Part shown: positions 11,913 through 24,110 of the stretch, in pieces
Position numbering within the stretch: position 1 is the stretch's first letter
Layout of the letters: each line of letters starts with the position of its first letter
DNA from: Liolophura sinensis
Lineage: Eukaryota > Mollusca > Polyplacophora > Chitonida > Chitonidae
Direction: 5' to 3'
Assembly (NCBI RefSeq): GCF_032854445.1
Contig: NC_088304.1
Coordinates: 26,797,704-26,861,703, forward strand
DNA length: 64,000 bases
Translations under genes and position numbers: made by a program
The notes under the pieces: model-generated
The model's database searches: none
What the model was told of the DNA's origin: nothing
Seen by the model: only the letters and a program-made list of their open reading frames with translations

Positions 11913-12619
11913 AAACAATTTGAAAAGCTACATGTGTACTTTCATTTGTGGTGTGAACACAAACCAGCCATTTGTTCATGTGTGCAGTGCTTTTGCCAAC
12001 ATACGCACTCTGTGTGGATTAGAAAAGTTACCGCATTTCACCCAGAGTTTGGTACATAAGTATGGGCTTTCAGAAGCAGGTAAATGCCTTAAAATGACAC
12101 AAGTTTTCTGATCAGAAATTAATCAGACTTCTCGAAAAACTGTTCAATGGCCATTATAAGGTTGAGCATTCAGTTGGAATCAAGCAGACTTTGTCGTTTG
12201 AAAAATGATTGACTTTAGGTGAAAAATGATTGACTTTAGGTGAAAAATGATTGACTTTAGGTGAAAAATGATTGACTTGAGGTGAAAAATGATGAGGTGA
12301 AATACAGTTCAAGGGTCTGAGTATGTACATGTAAAAATCTCCTATTAGGCAGTTGTTTAGTTACCTGTTCATGCATACATCTGTATGACCTTAAAGTGGT
12401 GTACATACGCATACTTTAAATTAATGTTTATTTGTATTGTTGTTTTAACTTTTGAAGAACATGTCATAATTATTGCACAGGCATTCATATCAGGTTTTGG
12501 GAAGTGGGGGGGGGGGATTCAGGTGGAATCCAAAATTGTCAGCCCAATGTAAAACATCAAAATGTGTTTTCTGAAAAATGCTTCATTTTGTTTTAAGGGT
12601 AATGTATTTATTTTACCAA

Positions 12620-12661
<42 letters not shown>

Positions 12662-12995
12662 AAGTAACAACCTCTGTTTTTTACTTGTTTAGTGAATGCA
12701 GTATCGTCTGAATTCACATTGAGTATGTCAATATGGTGTTTGGGCCATAATGCATTGTGTTAGCTCAGAGATTTGCATAATAAAAGTGGCTTTTGGTAAT
12801 TTTGTTCTTCTCCACTGTACCCCTGTAAGAGTAATCTGATAACACCAAGGTGGTGACATCAGTGATAGGTGTCAGCATAACTCCCCTAATGTAGCAGTAC
12901 AAGGAGATGTTGCAAGGGAAAGGTCACCCACCATACTCTAGTAGTGTACATGTAAAAGCACCATTACTCCCATGATGTACATCAAACACCGCAAA
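11913..12995 (+). other. Putative 3' UTR and downstream flank of gene A
   Basis: It contains four to five copies of a 21-bp repeat (GTGAAAAATGATTGACTTTAG, about 12205-12300) and a (TA)n run near 12627-12653. An AATAAA at 12779-12784 is the only polyadenylation-signal candidate I saw. Whether the transcript reaches it is unknown. Confidence 0.35.
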
Positions 12996-12999
12996 ACCA

Positions 13000-13920
13000 T
13001 CATTTTTACTCCCATAATGCAACAAAAAGTATGACTGTTACTCATATAATACAGCCACTAAAAAGTGACACCATTACTCCAATAATATAATAGTACAAAA
13101 GAGTTAATTCAAAGGGAAGGGTCATCATTACTCCCACAATGCAGAGACAAAAAGTGACACCCTTACTCCAATAATGTAATAGCACAAAAGCGTTGATGCA
13201 AAGGCAAGGGTCATCATTACTTCCATAATGCAACCAGACAAAAGTGAGACCATTACTCCAAAAATGTAATTGCACAAAAGAGTTAATGCAAGGGGAGGGT
13301 CATCATTACCCCCATAATACAACCACTACAAAGTTCTCCCATTACTCCAATATTGTAATAACACAGAGTTAATGCAAAGGGAAGGGTCACCATTACTCCA
13401 GAAGTGTGCCTGTATCAACACCATTACTCCCATAATGCAAGAACACAAAAGTGTCAGTATTACTCCTATAACAAGGAAGTGTTTCCATCATTCAACAGCA
13501 CAAAAGTGACTTTCATAATGCAGCCACAAAAAGTGATACCATTACCCCAATAATGTATGGCACAAAGAGTTAATGCAAGGAAAGTACTGGTACTGGAGTA
13601 CTGGTCACCAGTACTCCTGAAGTGTACCTGTATCAGAACAAAAGTCTCGCCTTCACTCCCATAGTGCAATGACAAAACAGCATAGCTGTTACTCCCATAA
13701 TGCAAACTACTAAAAGTGACATCATTACTCCATTATTTTATTAGCACAAAGAGTTAATGCATTGAAAGGGATACCATTGCTCCTATAATGTACCTATAAC
13801 ACAGAGGTGTCACCATTACTCCATTAATGCAACAACACAAAAGTGCCCACATGACTCGCATAACAAAAAGGTGTTTCCAACATTCAACAGCACAAAAGTT
13901 ATTCTCTTAATGCATCAACA
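13000..13920. repeat. Degenerate tandem array, about 85-90 bp period
   Basis: Repeated blocks contain CCATTACTCCAATAATGTAA, AGCACAAAAGAGTTAATGCA, AAGGGTCATCATTACTCCCA and TAATGCAACCACAAAAAGTG. Copies vary in length, so ORFs across it are short and unlikely to be real. Confidence 0.85.
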
Positions 13921-14199
13921 CAGTGTTCACTCATCTAAGTAAGGCAACTCACACATTGTCAGACAGCACTATGGCATCAGTTACGTCATCTAAATATCTA
14001 TCTACATACCCTAAGCCCAAATTGTTTCACACAGGAATGATAAGTACAATAATGTGCACCATTAATTTAACATGCCTGTCAAGATGATTCGTACAAGAGC
14101 TGTACTGCTTCAAACATACACTGTACACATACATCACTAATTTCACGTGTCTGCATGAGGCACGGTGCTGTACGGCTGTGAATGTCATCACACTGATTT

Positions 14200-16400
14200 A
14201 ACATCTCATCCGTCTACGCTGTATCGCTCTACATTTGGCTTGCCCTCAGCGCTGAACATACTGATGGGGTGTCAAATCCATCTAAGCTGTATATGCTCTA
14301 CATTTGGCATGCCCTCACAGCACTGTACATACTGCTGGGGTGTTGTATCCATGTACGCTGTATCGCTCTACATTTGGCATGCCCTCACAGTGCTGTACAT
14401 ACTGCTGGGGTGTCGCATCCATGTACGCTGTATCCCTGTACATTTGGCATGCCCTCACAGCGCTGTACATACTGCTGGGTGTCACATCTGTGTAGTCTGT
14501 ACCTCTCTACATTTGGCATGCCCTCACAGCGCTGTACATACTGCTGGGTGTCACATCTGTGTATGCTGTACCTTTCTACATTTGGCATGTCCTCACAGCG
14601 CTGTACATACTGTTGGGTGTCACATCTGTGTAGTCTGTACCTCTCTACATTTGGCATGCCCTCACAGCGCTGTACATACTGCTGGGTGTCACATCTGTGT
14701 AGTCTGTACCTCTCTACATTTGGCATGCCCTCACAGCGCTGTACATACTGCTGGGTGTCACATCTGTGTATTCTGTACCTCTCTACATTTGGCATGCCCC
14801 CACAGCGCTGTACATACTGCTGGGTGTCACATCTATGTATTCTGTACCTCTCTACATTTGGCATGCCCCCACAGCGCTGTACATACTGCTGGGTGTCACA
14901 TCTGTGTATTCTGTACCTCTCTACATTTGGCATGCCCCCACAGTGCTGTACATACTGCTGGGTGTCACATCTGTGTATGCTGTACCTTTCTACATTTGGC
15001 ATGCCCTCACAGCGCTATACATACTGTTGGGTGTCACATCTGTGTAGTCTGTACCTCTCTACATTTGGCATGCCCTCACAGCGCTGTACATACTGCTGGG
15101 TGTCACATCTGTGTATTCTGTACCTCTCTACATTTGGCATGCCCCCACAGCGCTGTACATACTGCTGGGTGTCACATCTATGTATTCTGTACCTCTCTAC
15201 ATTTGGCATGCCCCCACAGCGCTGTACATACTGCTGGGTGTCACATCTGTGTATTCTGTACCTCTCTACATTTGGCATGCCCCCACAGCGCTGTACATAC
15301 TGCTGGGTGTCACATCTGTGTAGTCTGTACCTCTCTACATTTGGCATGTCCTCACAGCGCTGTACATACTGCTGGGTGTCACATCTGTGTATTCTGTACC
15401 TCTCTACATTTGGCATGCCCCCACAGCGCTGTACATACTGCTGGGTGTCACATCTGTGTATGCTGTACCTCTCTACATTTGGCATGTCCTCACAGCGCTA
15501 TACATACTGCTGGGTGTCACATCTGTGTAGTCTGTACCTCTCTACATTTGGCATGCCCTCACAGCGCTGTACATACTGCTGAGTGTCACATCTATGTATT
15601 CTGTACCTCTCTACATTTGGCATGCCCTCACAGCATTGTACATACTGCTGGGTGTCACATCTGTGTAGTCTGTACCTCTCTACATTTGGCATGCCCCCAC
15701 AACACTGTTCATACTGCTGGGGTGTCACATCCATGTATGCTGTATCTCTCTACATTTGACATGCCCCCACAGCACTGTCCATACTGCTGGGGTGTCACAT
15801 CCATGTATGCTGTATCTCTCTACATTTGGCATGCCCTCACAGCACTACATACTGCTGGGGTGTCACATCCATGTATGCTGTACCTCTCTACATTTGGCAT
15901 GCCCTCACAGCACTACATACTGCTGGGGTGTCACATCTATGTATTCTGTACCTCTCTACATTTGGCATGTCCTCACAGTGGTGTACATACGGCTGGGTGT
16001 CACATCCATGTATGCTGTATCGCTCTACATTTGGCATTCCCTCAGCGCTGTACATACTGCTGGGGTGTCACATCCATGTACGCTGTATTTCTCTAAATGT
16101 GGCATGCCCTCACAGTGCTGTACATACTGCTGGGGTGTCACATCCATGTATGCTGTATCTCTAAATGTGGCATGCCCTCACAGTGCTGTACATACTGCTG
16201 GGGTGTCACAGCCATGTATGCTGTATCTCTCTAAATGTGGCATGCCCTCACAGTGCTGGACATACTGCTGGGGTGTCACATCCATGTATGCTGTATCTCT
16301 CTACATTTGGCATGCCCTCGCAGTGCTGTACATACTGCTGGGGTGTTGTATCCATGTACGCTGTATTTCTGTACATTTGACATGCCCTCATGCGTTTTGC
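14200..16400. repeat. 69-70 bp satellite, about 31 copies
   Basis: The unit contains CTCTCTACATTTGGCATGCC, CTCACAGCGCTGTACATACT and GCTGGGTGTCACATCTGTGT. Central units are 69 bp (23 codons), which keeps several frames open on both strands and yields a spurious 643-codon ORF. Outer units are 70 bp and more diverged. A five-unit block is repeated: similar variants recur 345 bp apart. Confidence 0.97.
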
Positions 16401-16989
16401 ATGCCCACAAATTTGAAATTTGTAGTAATTTCACATGTGCGCCTGCACCAGTCTTACCCGCACAGTGCTGTACTGGTACTGTCACAGACGTATCAATGGT
16501 TTCACATGTCTGTTTACCTTTTTTCATGTCCTCACAATGATGAACATTGAGAGCTGTGAATGTGGGGTCATTGATTTGATAGATATCTACATGGGTCGTG
16601 AATATGCAGTATTGTACTGCTGTATGCCAGTACTGTATGTGATATCACATGTACTGTTTGAATGGTGCATGAATGGTGTTACAGCTGTGTGTGCTGTAAT
16701 TCTTCAAGGTTTGCAAGGTGTTTATTTAAGATTATTCTGAAGGTATTGTTCTGTGTTGATTGATAAAATGATTCTTTTTGTGAAGCCATGAAACTGTACA
16801 ATTGAACCTATGTAGTTTTGTCACCAAAATCAAAAAAACATGTGCAGTGAAGTTGCACTGAAAGCTTCCCTTTCATATGGGAAAAGTTGGAGGAATTACA
16901 TGTTGGGTATAACAAACCCACAGTGTTATGGTTCAGTGGTTGATAATTTCTCTGTGGTGTCATGAATGATAATGCGTTGTGCAGTGCTG

Positions 16990-17840
16990 ATTTAGTGTAT
17001 ATCTCGGTACATCCTCCCCTAACAGTGCTGTATATGAGTACCGGTATATATCTCAGCCCTGTACATGTTTCATCCCTTACAGTGCCGTACAGCTGTATAT
17101 CATTACATGCTGTAAATCCGTATATGTGTCATCCCTCACAGTGCTAGACAGCTGTATATCAGTATGTGTGGGAGCCGTCACAGTGCTGGACAGCTGTGTA
17201 TCAGTACATGTGGGAGCCGTCACAGTGCTGGACAGCTGTGTATCACTGTGTGGGAGCCGTCACAGTGCTGGACAGCTGTGTATCACTGTGTGGGAGCCGT
17301 CATAGTGCTGGACAGCTATATATCAGTATGGGTGGGAGTCGTCACAGTGCTGGACACCAGTATATCAGTATGTGTGGGAGCCGTCACAGTGCTAGACAGC
17401 TGTATATCAGTATGTGTGGGAGTCGTCACAGTGCTGGACACCAGTATATCAGTATGTGTGGGAGCCGTCACAGTGCTAGACAGCTGTATATCAGTATGTG
17501 TGGGAGCCGTCACAGTGCTGGACAGCTGTATATCAATATGTGTGGGAGCCGTCACAGTGCTGGACAGCTGTGTATCAGTACATGTGGGAGCCGTCACAGT
17601 GCTGGACAGCTGTATATCAATATGTGTGGGAGCCGTCACAGTGCTGGACAGCTGTGTATCAGTACATGTGGGAGCCATCACAGTGCTGGACAGCTGTGTA
17701 TCAGTACATGTGTGATCCCTCACAGTGCTGTACAGGTGTATATCAGTATGTGCGCTAGTCTTCGTAGTGCTGTACTATTGTATATCAGTACATATGTAAT
17801 ACTTTATAGTGCTGTACTATTCTTTAATATGACTTAAAAT
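16990..17840. repeat. 42-bp satellite, about 18 copies
   Basis: The unit is close to GTGTGGGAGCCGTCACAGTG + CTGGACAGCTGTGTATCAGTAT. The left edge (16990-17160) and right edge (after 17715) hold diverged units. The period is a multiple of 3, so overlapping ORFs in several frames are artefacts. Confidence 0.95.
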
Positions 17841-17869
17841 ATTGATTAAATAGATAGATACATGTATCA

Positions 17870-18790
17870 TCCCTTCAGTACAGTGCTGTTCTTCTGTATA
17901 TCATATACCATCCTTACTGTGCTGTACAGGTGTATATCAGTACATATACCATCCTTACTGTGCTGTACAGGTGTATATCAGTACATATACCATCCTCAAC
18001 TTGTACAGGTGTATATCAGTACATATACCATCCTTACCGTGCTGTACAGGTGTATATCAGTACATATACCATCTTTACTGTGCTGTACAGGTGTATATCA
18101 GCACATATACCATCCTTACCGTGCTGTACAGGTGTATATCAGTACATATACCATCCTTACTGTGCTGTACAGGTGTATATCAGTACATATACCATCCTTA
18201 CCATGCTGTACAGGTATATATCAGTACATATACCATCCTTACTGTGCTGTACAGGTGTATATCAGTACATATACCATCCTCAACTTGTACAGGTGTATAT
18301 CAGTACATATACCATCCTTACCGTGCTGTACAGGTGTATATCAGTACATATACCATCTTTACTGTGCTGTACAGGTGTATATCAGCACATATACCATCCT
18401 TACCGTGCTGTACAGGTGTATATCAATACATATACCATCCTTACTGTGCTGTACAGGTGTATATCAGTACATATACCATCCTTACCATGCTGTACAGGTA
18501 TATATCAGTAGATATACCATCCTTACCATGCTGTACAGGTGTGTATCAGTGCATATACCATCCTTACTGTGCTGTACAGGTGTATATCAGGACAAATACC
18601 ATCCTTACCGCGCTGTACAGGTGCATATCAGCACATATACCATCCTCACCATGCTGTACAGGTGTATATCGGTACATATACCATCCTTACTGTGCTGTAC
18701 AGGTGTATATCAAAACATATACCATCCTCACCATGCTGTACAGGTGTATATCAGGACATATACCATCCTTACCATGCTGTACTGTTTAGT
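17870..18790. repeat. 41-bp satellite, about 22 copies
   Basis: The unit is CATATACCATCCTTACTGTG + CTGTACAGGTGTATATCAGTA. A short variant (CATCCTCAACTTGTACAGG) occurs twice, 284 bp apart, with the units following each copy in the same variant order. This indicates duplication of a seven-unit block. Confidence 0.95.
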
Positions 18791-18799
18791 ATTTTATAT

Positions 18800-20514
18800 T
18801 TACAAAAAGGTTGAAATTTTAGAACATCGTTAGCATTGTTTTATAGAAATCAAGTATTTAGTTTTTGTTATTTCTTTCAGGAGGCGAAGTTTCAGAAGAG
18901 ATATCAGTTATGTACTTGTAGATACAGTATGTTCATTTTATAAGAAGAATTATATTTGTCTTGATATTATTAGGTTTAGATAATGAGTATGACTGAAGTA
19001 CATGTACAACTATTATAAACTTCAAGAAACTATCCTTGCGTTCATACTTTGATGAACAAAATTTAGACGCAGACAATTTTTATTTTATTGAAATTCTTCA
19101 CCTACTTTCTAAAATGCGTGTACATGTGCTTTAATGTATTGCTTTTATAATAATTTTGTTCATTAACCATGTATAATTTGTGGTGCTATTTTAATTTAAT
19201 TGTATCTCCCCACGGGTTGTTTATGTCAAGCTCTTGTTTGTTGTACACGAATGTTGATATGCTACTCTTGTAATAAACACTGAGACTCGTAACTTCCATT
19301 CTGGTTGATGGCTCGTAGACGAATTTTTTGACGCATAGATTTCAACTGATGCTAGCTTCATCATGATTTTTTGATGTACGCCCGACCAAAACAGAGGAAG
19401 ATGGCGCTGATAACCACTCTTGACACAAGTCAATGCTCGTGAATGAACTGGATATTGTGGAGAACATAAATAATTCATGACGTCAGTAGCATGACGTCAT
19501 AGGGTCTGGTGCTTCCATTGTTACAGGTTCTCGTATACGACGTATTCACACGTGTGTTGATCATGAATAGTATTGATCATGAAGTGTGCATGAATTTTAG
19601 TTCTTTTTTACTCCATTTTCGTAGAGCTATGGGTTTCTTCTTTGATCTCAAAGTGGGACTTGTATTGAAGACGTTTCAACATTTTAGATTTGGCTTTCTT
19701 TGCCATTGTTTATAATATATTCTTGTGCTCATGAATTTGCTCTTGTAGCGAAAAGAGTGTCTTCTCGTGCCAAGCTGACAGATCTCTTCGCGAATCTCGC
19801 TCGGCCTGTGGGTCAGTTAGAATGTGTGTCACAGGTGGTAAAATTTGCCAATTGCTTAACCAAATATAAACGTCAAGTCCGACATTCCTAGGCCTATACC
19901 ATTCGTAGTCCGTAAAGGGCGTTCCAATTCGATAATCGCAAGATCCATTTCCACAACAACGTTTAACACTAACTCCCGAAGACAAAGGTATGTAAGAAAT
20001 TATACAAATAAGAAATAAAGCCGGTACCGGTAACACACAAGAGAGAAGCGGTCATCAGTTTTCAATGATGCCGGGCAGACAATGAATATTCCAGGCATGA
20101 ATTCCATATCAAAGTTCAAATTCGTAGTCCGTGAATGAGTTCCATGTCAAATAACAGCTAAACAAGTATCTCAGTCGCGCTTTCATTGCAACTGTTCATA
20201 AAGGCGTCATGCTGATGTAATTAGCATGGCTACCTTTACGGCCCCTAGCCCCAGGTTAAGCGGTATTAGATACAGTTTGAAAATGACGAGCGTTACAGAC
20301 CCTAACCGATCAGATTATGATTCGAAAGTAACGGACGATTACGTCTTTCCCGTAAATATGTAAGATCTCATGCTACAAGAGGCGACATCTATGATGTTAC
20401 ACATGACATACAAGATAGACGGTTACACTGGGCAACCAGCGCCATCTATGTTGTTAAATACCATGTACGTGATAGATATGCACATAGGGATAATAGCGCC
20501 GTCTATGTGGTTGA
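18800..20514. other. Unassigned sequence between satellite block and retroelement
   Basis: AT-rich to about 19.2 kb, then more balanced composition. The ORFs at 19221-19478 (-) and 19509-19715 (+) have no recognisable domain or start context. Around 20370-20520 there are short related segments ending in GCGCCATCTATGTTGTTAAA and GCGCCGTCTATGTGGTTGAT, suggesting an unknown repeat. Confidence 0.4.
19478..19499. promoter_or_regulatory. Pair of CRE-like palindromes
   Basis: TGACGTCA occurs at 19478-19485 and again at 19492-19499, 14 bp start to start. This octamer is the consensus cAMP-response/ATF element. No adjacent gene start could be identified, so a regulatory role is speculative. Confidence 0.35.
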
Positions 20515-22260
20515 TCACAATGCAGATCGCCAGAGATTCTGAACACTCTGTCCATACCTGCCAACGAGAGTGTTATATTCATTGTAAAATTTGATAAACT
20601 TTGAATGAAGGCGTTTGATGGAGTATCCTTGACAAACTAGTTTTTGAACTAGCAACTTGTGACGCAGATTAAAGTCATCACAATTAACGCAAGATCTGAC
20701 AAATGCTACAAGGCGAGATATGTATACGCCATATGCAGGACCCTTTGGTATATTGCTATCTAAATAAGGATAATTTACAATATCAAAATTGAAATTATCC
20801 CTTTTGTCATAAAGGCGGCGTGAAAGGAGACCTTGTCCGTCTTTGTACAGATATAGATCCAAATAAGACGTACCATCAGGACTATCTGTTGTCTCCTTTA
20901 AATCCAATGAAAGCGGATAGATTTCCTTCACCGCTTCAGCAATATGGGGATTATTTAACGCCAGTAGATCATCAATATACCGCTTGGTAAATGAAAAGGA
21001 TCGAGCTTTAAAGATATTACTTTTAAGTAATTTCTGCATATAGTCGTATTCATATGAAAACAGGTAGGCCTATAGGTCTGCCAAAAGAGGCGCACAATTT
21101 TTACCTATTGGAATACCTATGCACTGTTGGTAAATGGTATCACCGAATTTCACATAGATGTTATTAATGAGAAATTCAAGTAATTCAATAAATAATGTAA
21201 CATCCCATGAGTGGTAACCTTTATAAAGAGTAGAACTAAAGAAAGCCTTATTGCTTATGACGTTAATGTAACGGTGACCAGTTTTAGTAAATACCGAGAC
21301 AATTAACGACGATATTCTTTCAATAAGATCTTTGTGAGGAATCGTAGTATAGAGAGTAGAGAAATCCCACGTGGATACGTCTTTGTACGGTATATGCATA
21401 TGAGCATCGAGTTCTTCTGTAAGACATTTGGAGTTGTTAAGAATCCACACGCAGTTGACACCTGAATTTTTTGTTATGGCACAACAATACATACAATCCA
21501 AAATGACTTTACTTCTTGTAACACTCTCGTAAGTAGGGTTGACAAGAGTTTAGTGATACAGCTTCTTGAACCTGCAATAAATCGAGCCTTGTATGGGGAT
21601 TTATGCATTTTAGGAATCCAGTAAAGTTGTGGTATTTCTGTGTGACGGGTAGGTATATTTATGCGCCTTTCTTCAAGAAAGGTTTTGTGTTTGTTAAATA
21701 GTTCCTCCAGAGTGCATATAGTAGCAGAATACGTGGATGTCGTTTTATATGCACATAGCTCTTGAACAAGAATTTGATAATAATAATTCTTGCAAATAAA
21801 GATGGCATTATTAGGAGCCTTGTCTGCTACAGTGATGACAAATTTACTATAAAAGTCAGCGAGTGTTTCTTGCACAGTGGGATCCTTCAGAACCTGTTTA
21901 ACTTTAGGTAGAGCATCAATGTCTAGACGGTGTATAGTTAAACTAACTTTCTTTTTGACAATCTCAAGCCAATCGTTAAGTACCAAAGAATCCACTTTCT
22001 CCCGTTTTGACCATTTTTTAACAAACTGCTCAAGTGCCGAGGTGATATTTTTTTTGTTTGATCGAATGTTGACATTACTCTTTTCTCTATACTTAGGACC
22101 ACTCACAAAGAGATTCCTTAGATCATGATTCTTAATAATATTAAGGTCACCAGTCAGGACATGTTTACATTTGTCGTAGGTAAAAACTGAGGATTCACAA
22201 TCACAGTTATAGCCGCCAGAAGTATACGTCGCCAAATCGAACTCCTTGATGGCCTGGGAA
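20515..22260 (-). pseudogene. Penelope-like reverse transcriptase, broken copy 1
   Basis: Three conceptual segments make up one reverse transcriptase. They run, in order, through an N-terminal region (HVLTGDLNIIKNHDLRNLF), a PKMHKSPYKARFIAGS block, STLYTTIPHKDL, GIPIGKNCAPLLADL, the catalytic YIDD (KRYIDDLLALNN) and a C-terminal LDLYLYKDGQ...YDKRDNFNF region. YIDD, the GIPxGxNCAP block and the TLYTTIP block point to the Penelope-like/telomerase-related RT group rather than LINE or LTR elements. That assignment is from memory of motifs. A frameshift near 21.48-21.50 kb and an in-frame TAG near 21.06 kb break the frame. No GIY-YIG endonuclease was seen. It is head to head with copy 2. Confidence 0.7.
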
Positions 22261-22404
22261 TAATTGAAAATTTTGGAAGCGATAGGCCGATGGTTTACTC
22301 GCGTTTCTCTGATGTTGTCTGCTCAGAGATATAACCGCCTGTTTACGAGAGCCTCCATGCATTTCCTACCAATATGCTGAACCAGTCGCTTCCAAGATTT
22401 TTGA

Positions 22405-24110
22405 GATTCCCGATTTTTCTTGTCGTACACACAGCTCTGACGGTGAATCGTCAGATTTTACCTACCATCCATGTAAACATGTCTTGATTGGTAACCTTGA
22501 TATCGTAAATAGTAATGATCTTCGAAATCTACTTGTGAGGGATCCTAATTATAGGCGGTCGAGAAAGATAAAAATGAGAGCTAATATGAAAATTGTACTT
22601 TCGGCGCTTGAAAACTTTGCCAAAAAATGGTGGGAACGGGGGGAGGTAGAACCTTCAGTCCTGGACACTTGGCTTGAGCTAGTAAAGAAAAAGGTTGTGT
22701 ATGTAATCCACCATGTTACTTATGCTCATGCCACAGCCAAACAAGTTTTGAAGGATCCTACGGCTGGAAAGGTACTTGATGACCTTCAGGGAAAATACAT
22801 TACTCTTTCTACGGACAAAGCTCCGGGTAATATAATATTTGTCTGCAAGAGTTATTACTATCAGGTTCTTGTAGAAGAGCTTAATATCAGTACAACAACG
22901 GTCGCAAAATCAACGTATTCTACAACGACCAATACTCTGGAGGAACTTTCTTAAAAAGCATCAGTTCATTATCAAACAGAGGGGTGTATCCGTACGGCCC
23001 ATCACACCAATATACCAAAACCTTACTGGATTCCAAAATGCATGAATCTCCCTACAAAGCTCGCTTTGTTGCGGGATCAAGAAGCTGTGTCGACTCTCTT
23101 AAAGAAAGGCACTACAAGAAATAATCATTTTGGAAAAAGTATTTTTGTGCAATTGAGAAAAATCCAGGCGTTAACTGTATGCAGATCCTTTAAAACTCCA
23201 AACCTCTCACTGAACAACCAGACGCTTTAATACACACACCGTATAAGATTATATCTAGTTGGGATTTCTCCATTCTTTACACTGCAATTCCTCACACAGA
23301 TTTAACTGAAAGAATTTCATCACTATGTCTGTGTCGGTGCTTAATGAAACCGGTCACCGCTACTTTAACGTCAAAGACAACGAAGCCTGCTTCAGTTCAA
23401 CTGCATACAAGGGTTACCATGCATGGGATGTTTCGCTGTTCATCGAGTTCCTGGAATTTCTCATTAATAACATCAACAGTCTATAGGTATTCCAATAGGC
23501 ACCAATTGTGCCCCCTTGAAGGTGATCTACAGCTGTTCTTGCATGAATACGACTATATGCAGAAATTATTAAGGAGTAGTCCTCTCCAGGCTCGATCTTT
23601 CTCATTCATTAAACGTCATATTGATGATTTGCTATCGTTAAACTATATGTATATAACAAAGGCTGTGAAAGATTTTCACACACCTTCGCTGGATTTAAAG
23701 TAAACCACAGACTCTAAGACGGTTTGCTATCTCACAGGCTGTATGACAAGAGCGATAGTCTCAAGTCTGACATTGTTAATTATCCTTATTTAGACAGCAA
23801 TATAAAGAAGGGCCCTTCATATGGCGTGCACATGTCTCGTCTTGTAGCATTTGTTAGCTACTGCGTGTTATCGGACGAACTCAATCAACGTCACAAGTGT
23901 GTCAAGGTTATTCCATCAAATGCCTTCCCTCCAAGTTTCTTAAGTTTTACAATGAGTATAATTCTCTTGTAAGTAGATATGAACAGAGCCTCAGATTCCG
24001 AATCTCTGTCACTCTGCTTCATGACTGTCTAATCCCGCCTAAGGCGGGGCAAGGGATGTATACTCATCGTGTTGAATTAGACCGCCACCCAGGATATATA
24101 AAGAGATGCA
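22405..24110 (+). pseudogene. Penelope-like reverse transcriptase, broken copy 2
   Basis: This is the same family as copy 1 on the opposite strand. It has CKHVLIGNLDIVNSNDL, then PYWIPKMHESPYKARF, GYHAWDVSLFIEFLEF, an IGIPIGTNCAPL piece, HIDD instead of YIDD (FIKRHIDDLLSLN), and YDKSDSLKSDIVNYPYLDS. Several frameshifts and stops break it (for example a TAA near 22.95 kb and a TAA after SLDLK near 23.70 kb). A deletion removed the segment between the FLINNI and GIPIG blocks. The catalytic change and deletions make it dead. The two copies differ enough in sequence to be separate, old insertions or a diverged inverted pair. Confidence 0.65.

Noticed and set aside
14165-16550. 643- and 437-codon ORFs and others on both strands
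   Set aside because: All frames repeat the 69-bp unit. Simultaneous open frames on both strands show this is a repeat artefact.
17164-18833. Overlapping ORFs of 183-323 codons
   Set aside because: They arise from the 42-bp and 41-bp arrays. For the 41-bp array the three frames simply alternate through the repeat.
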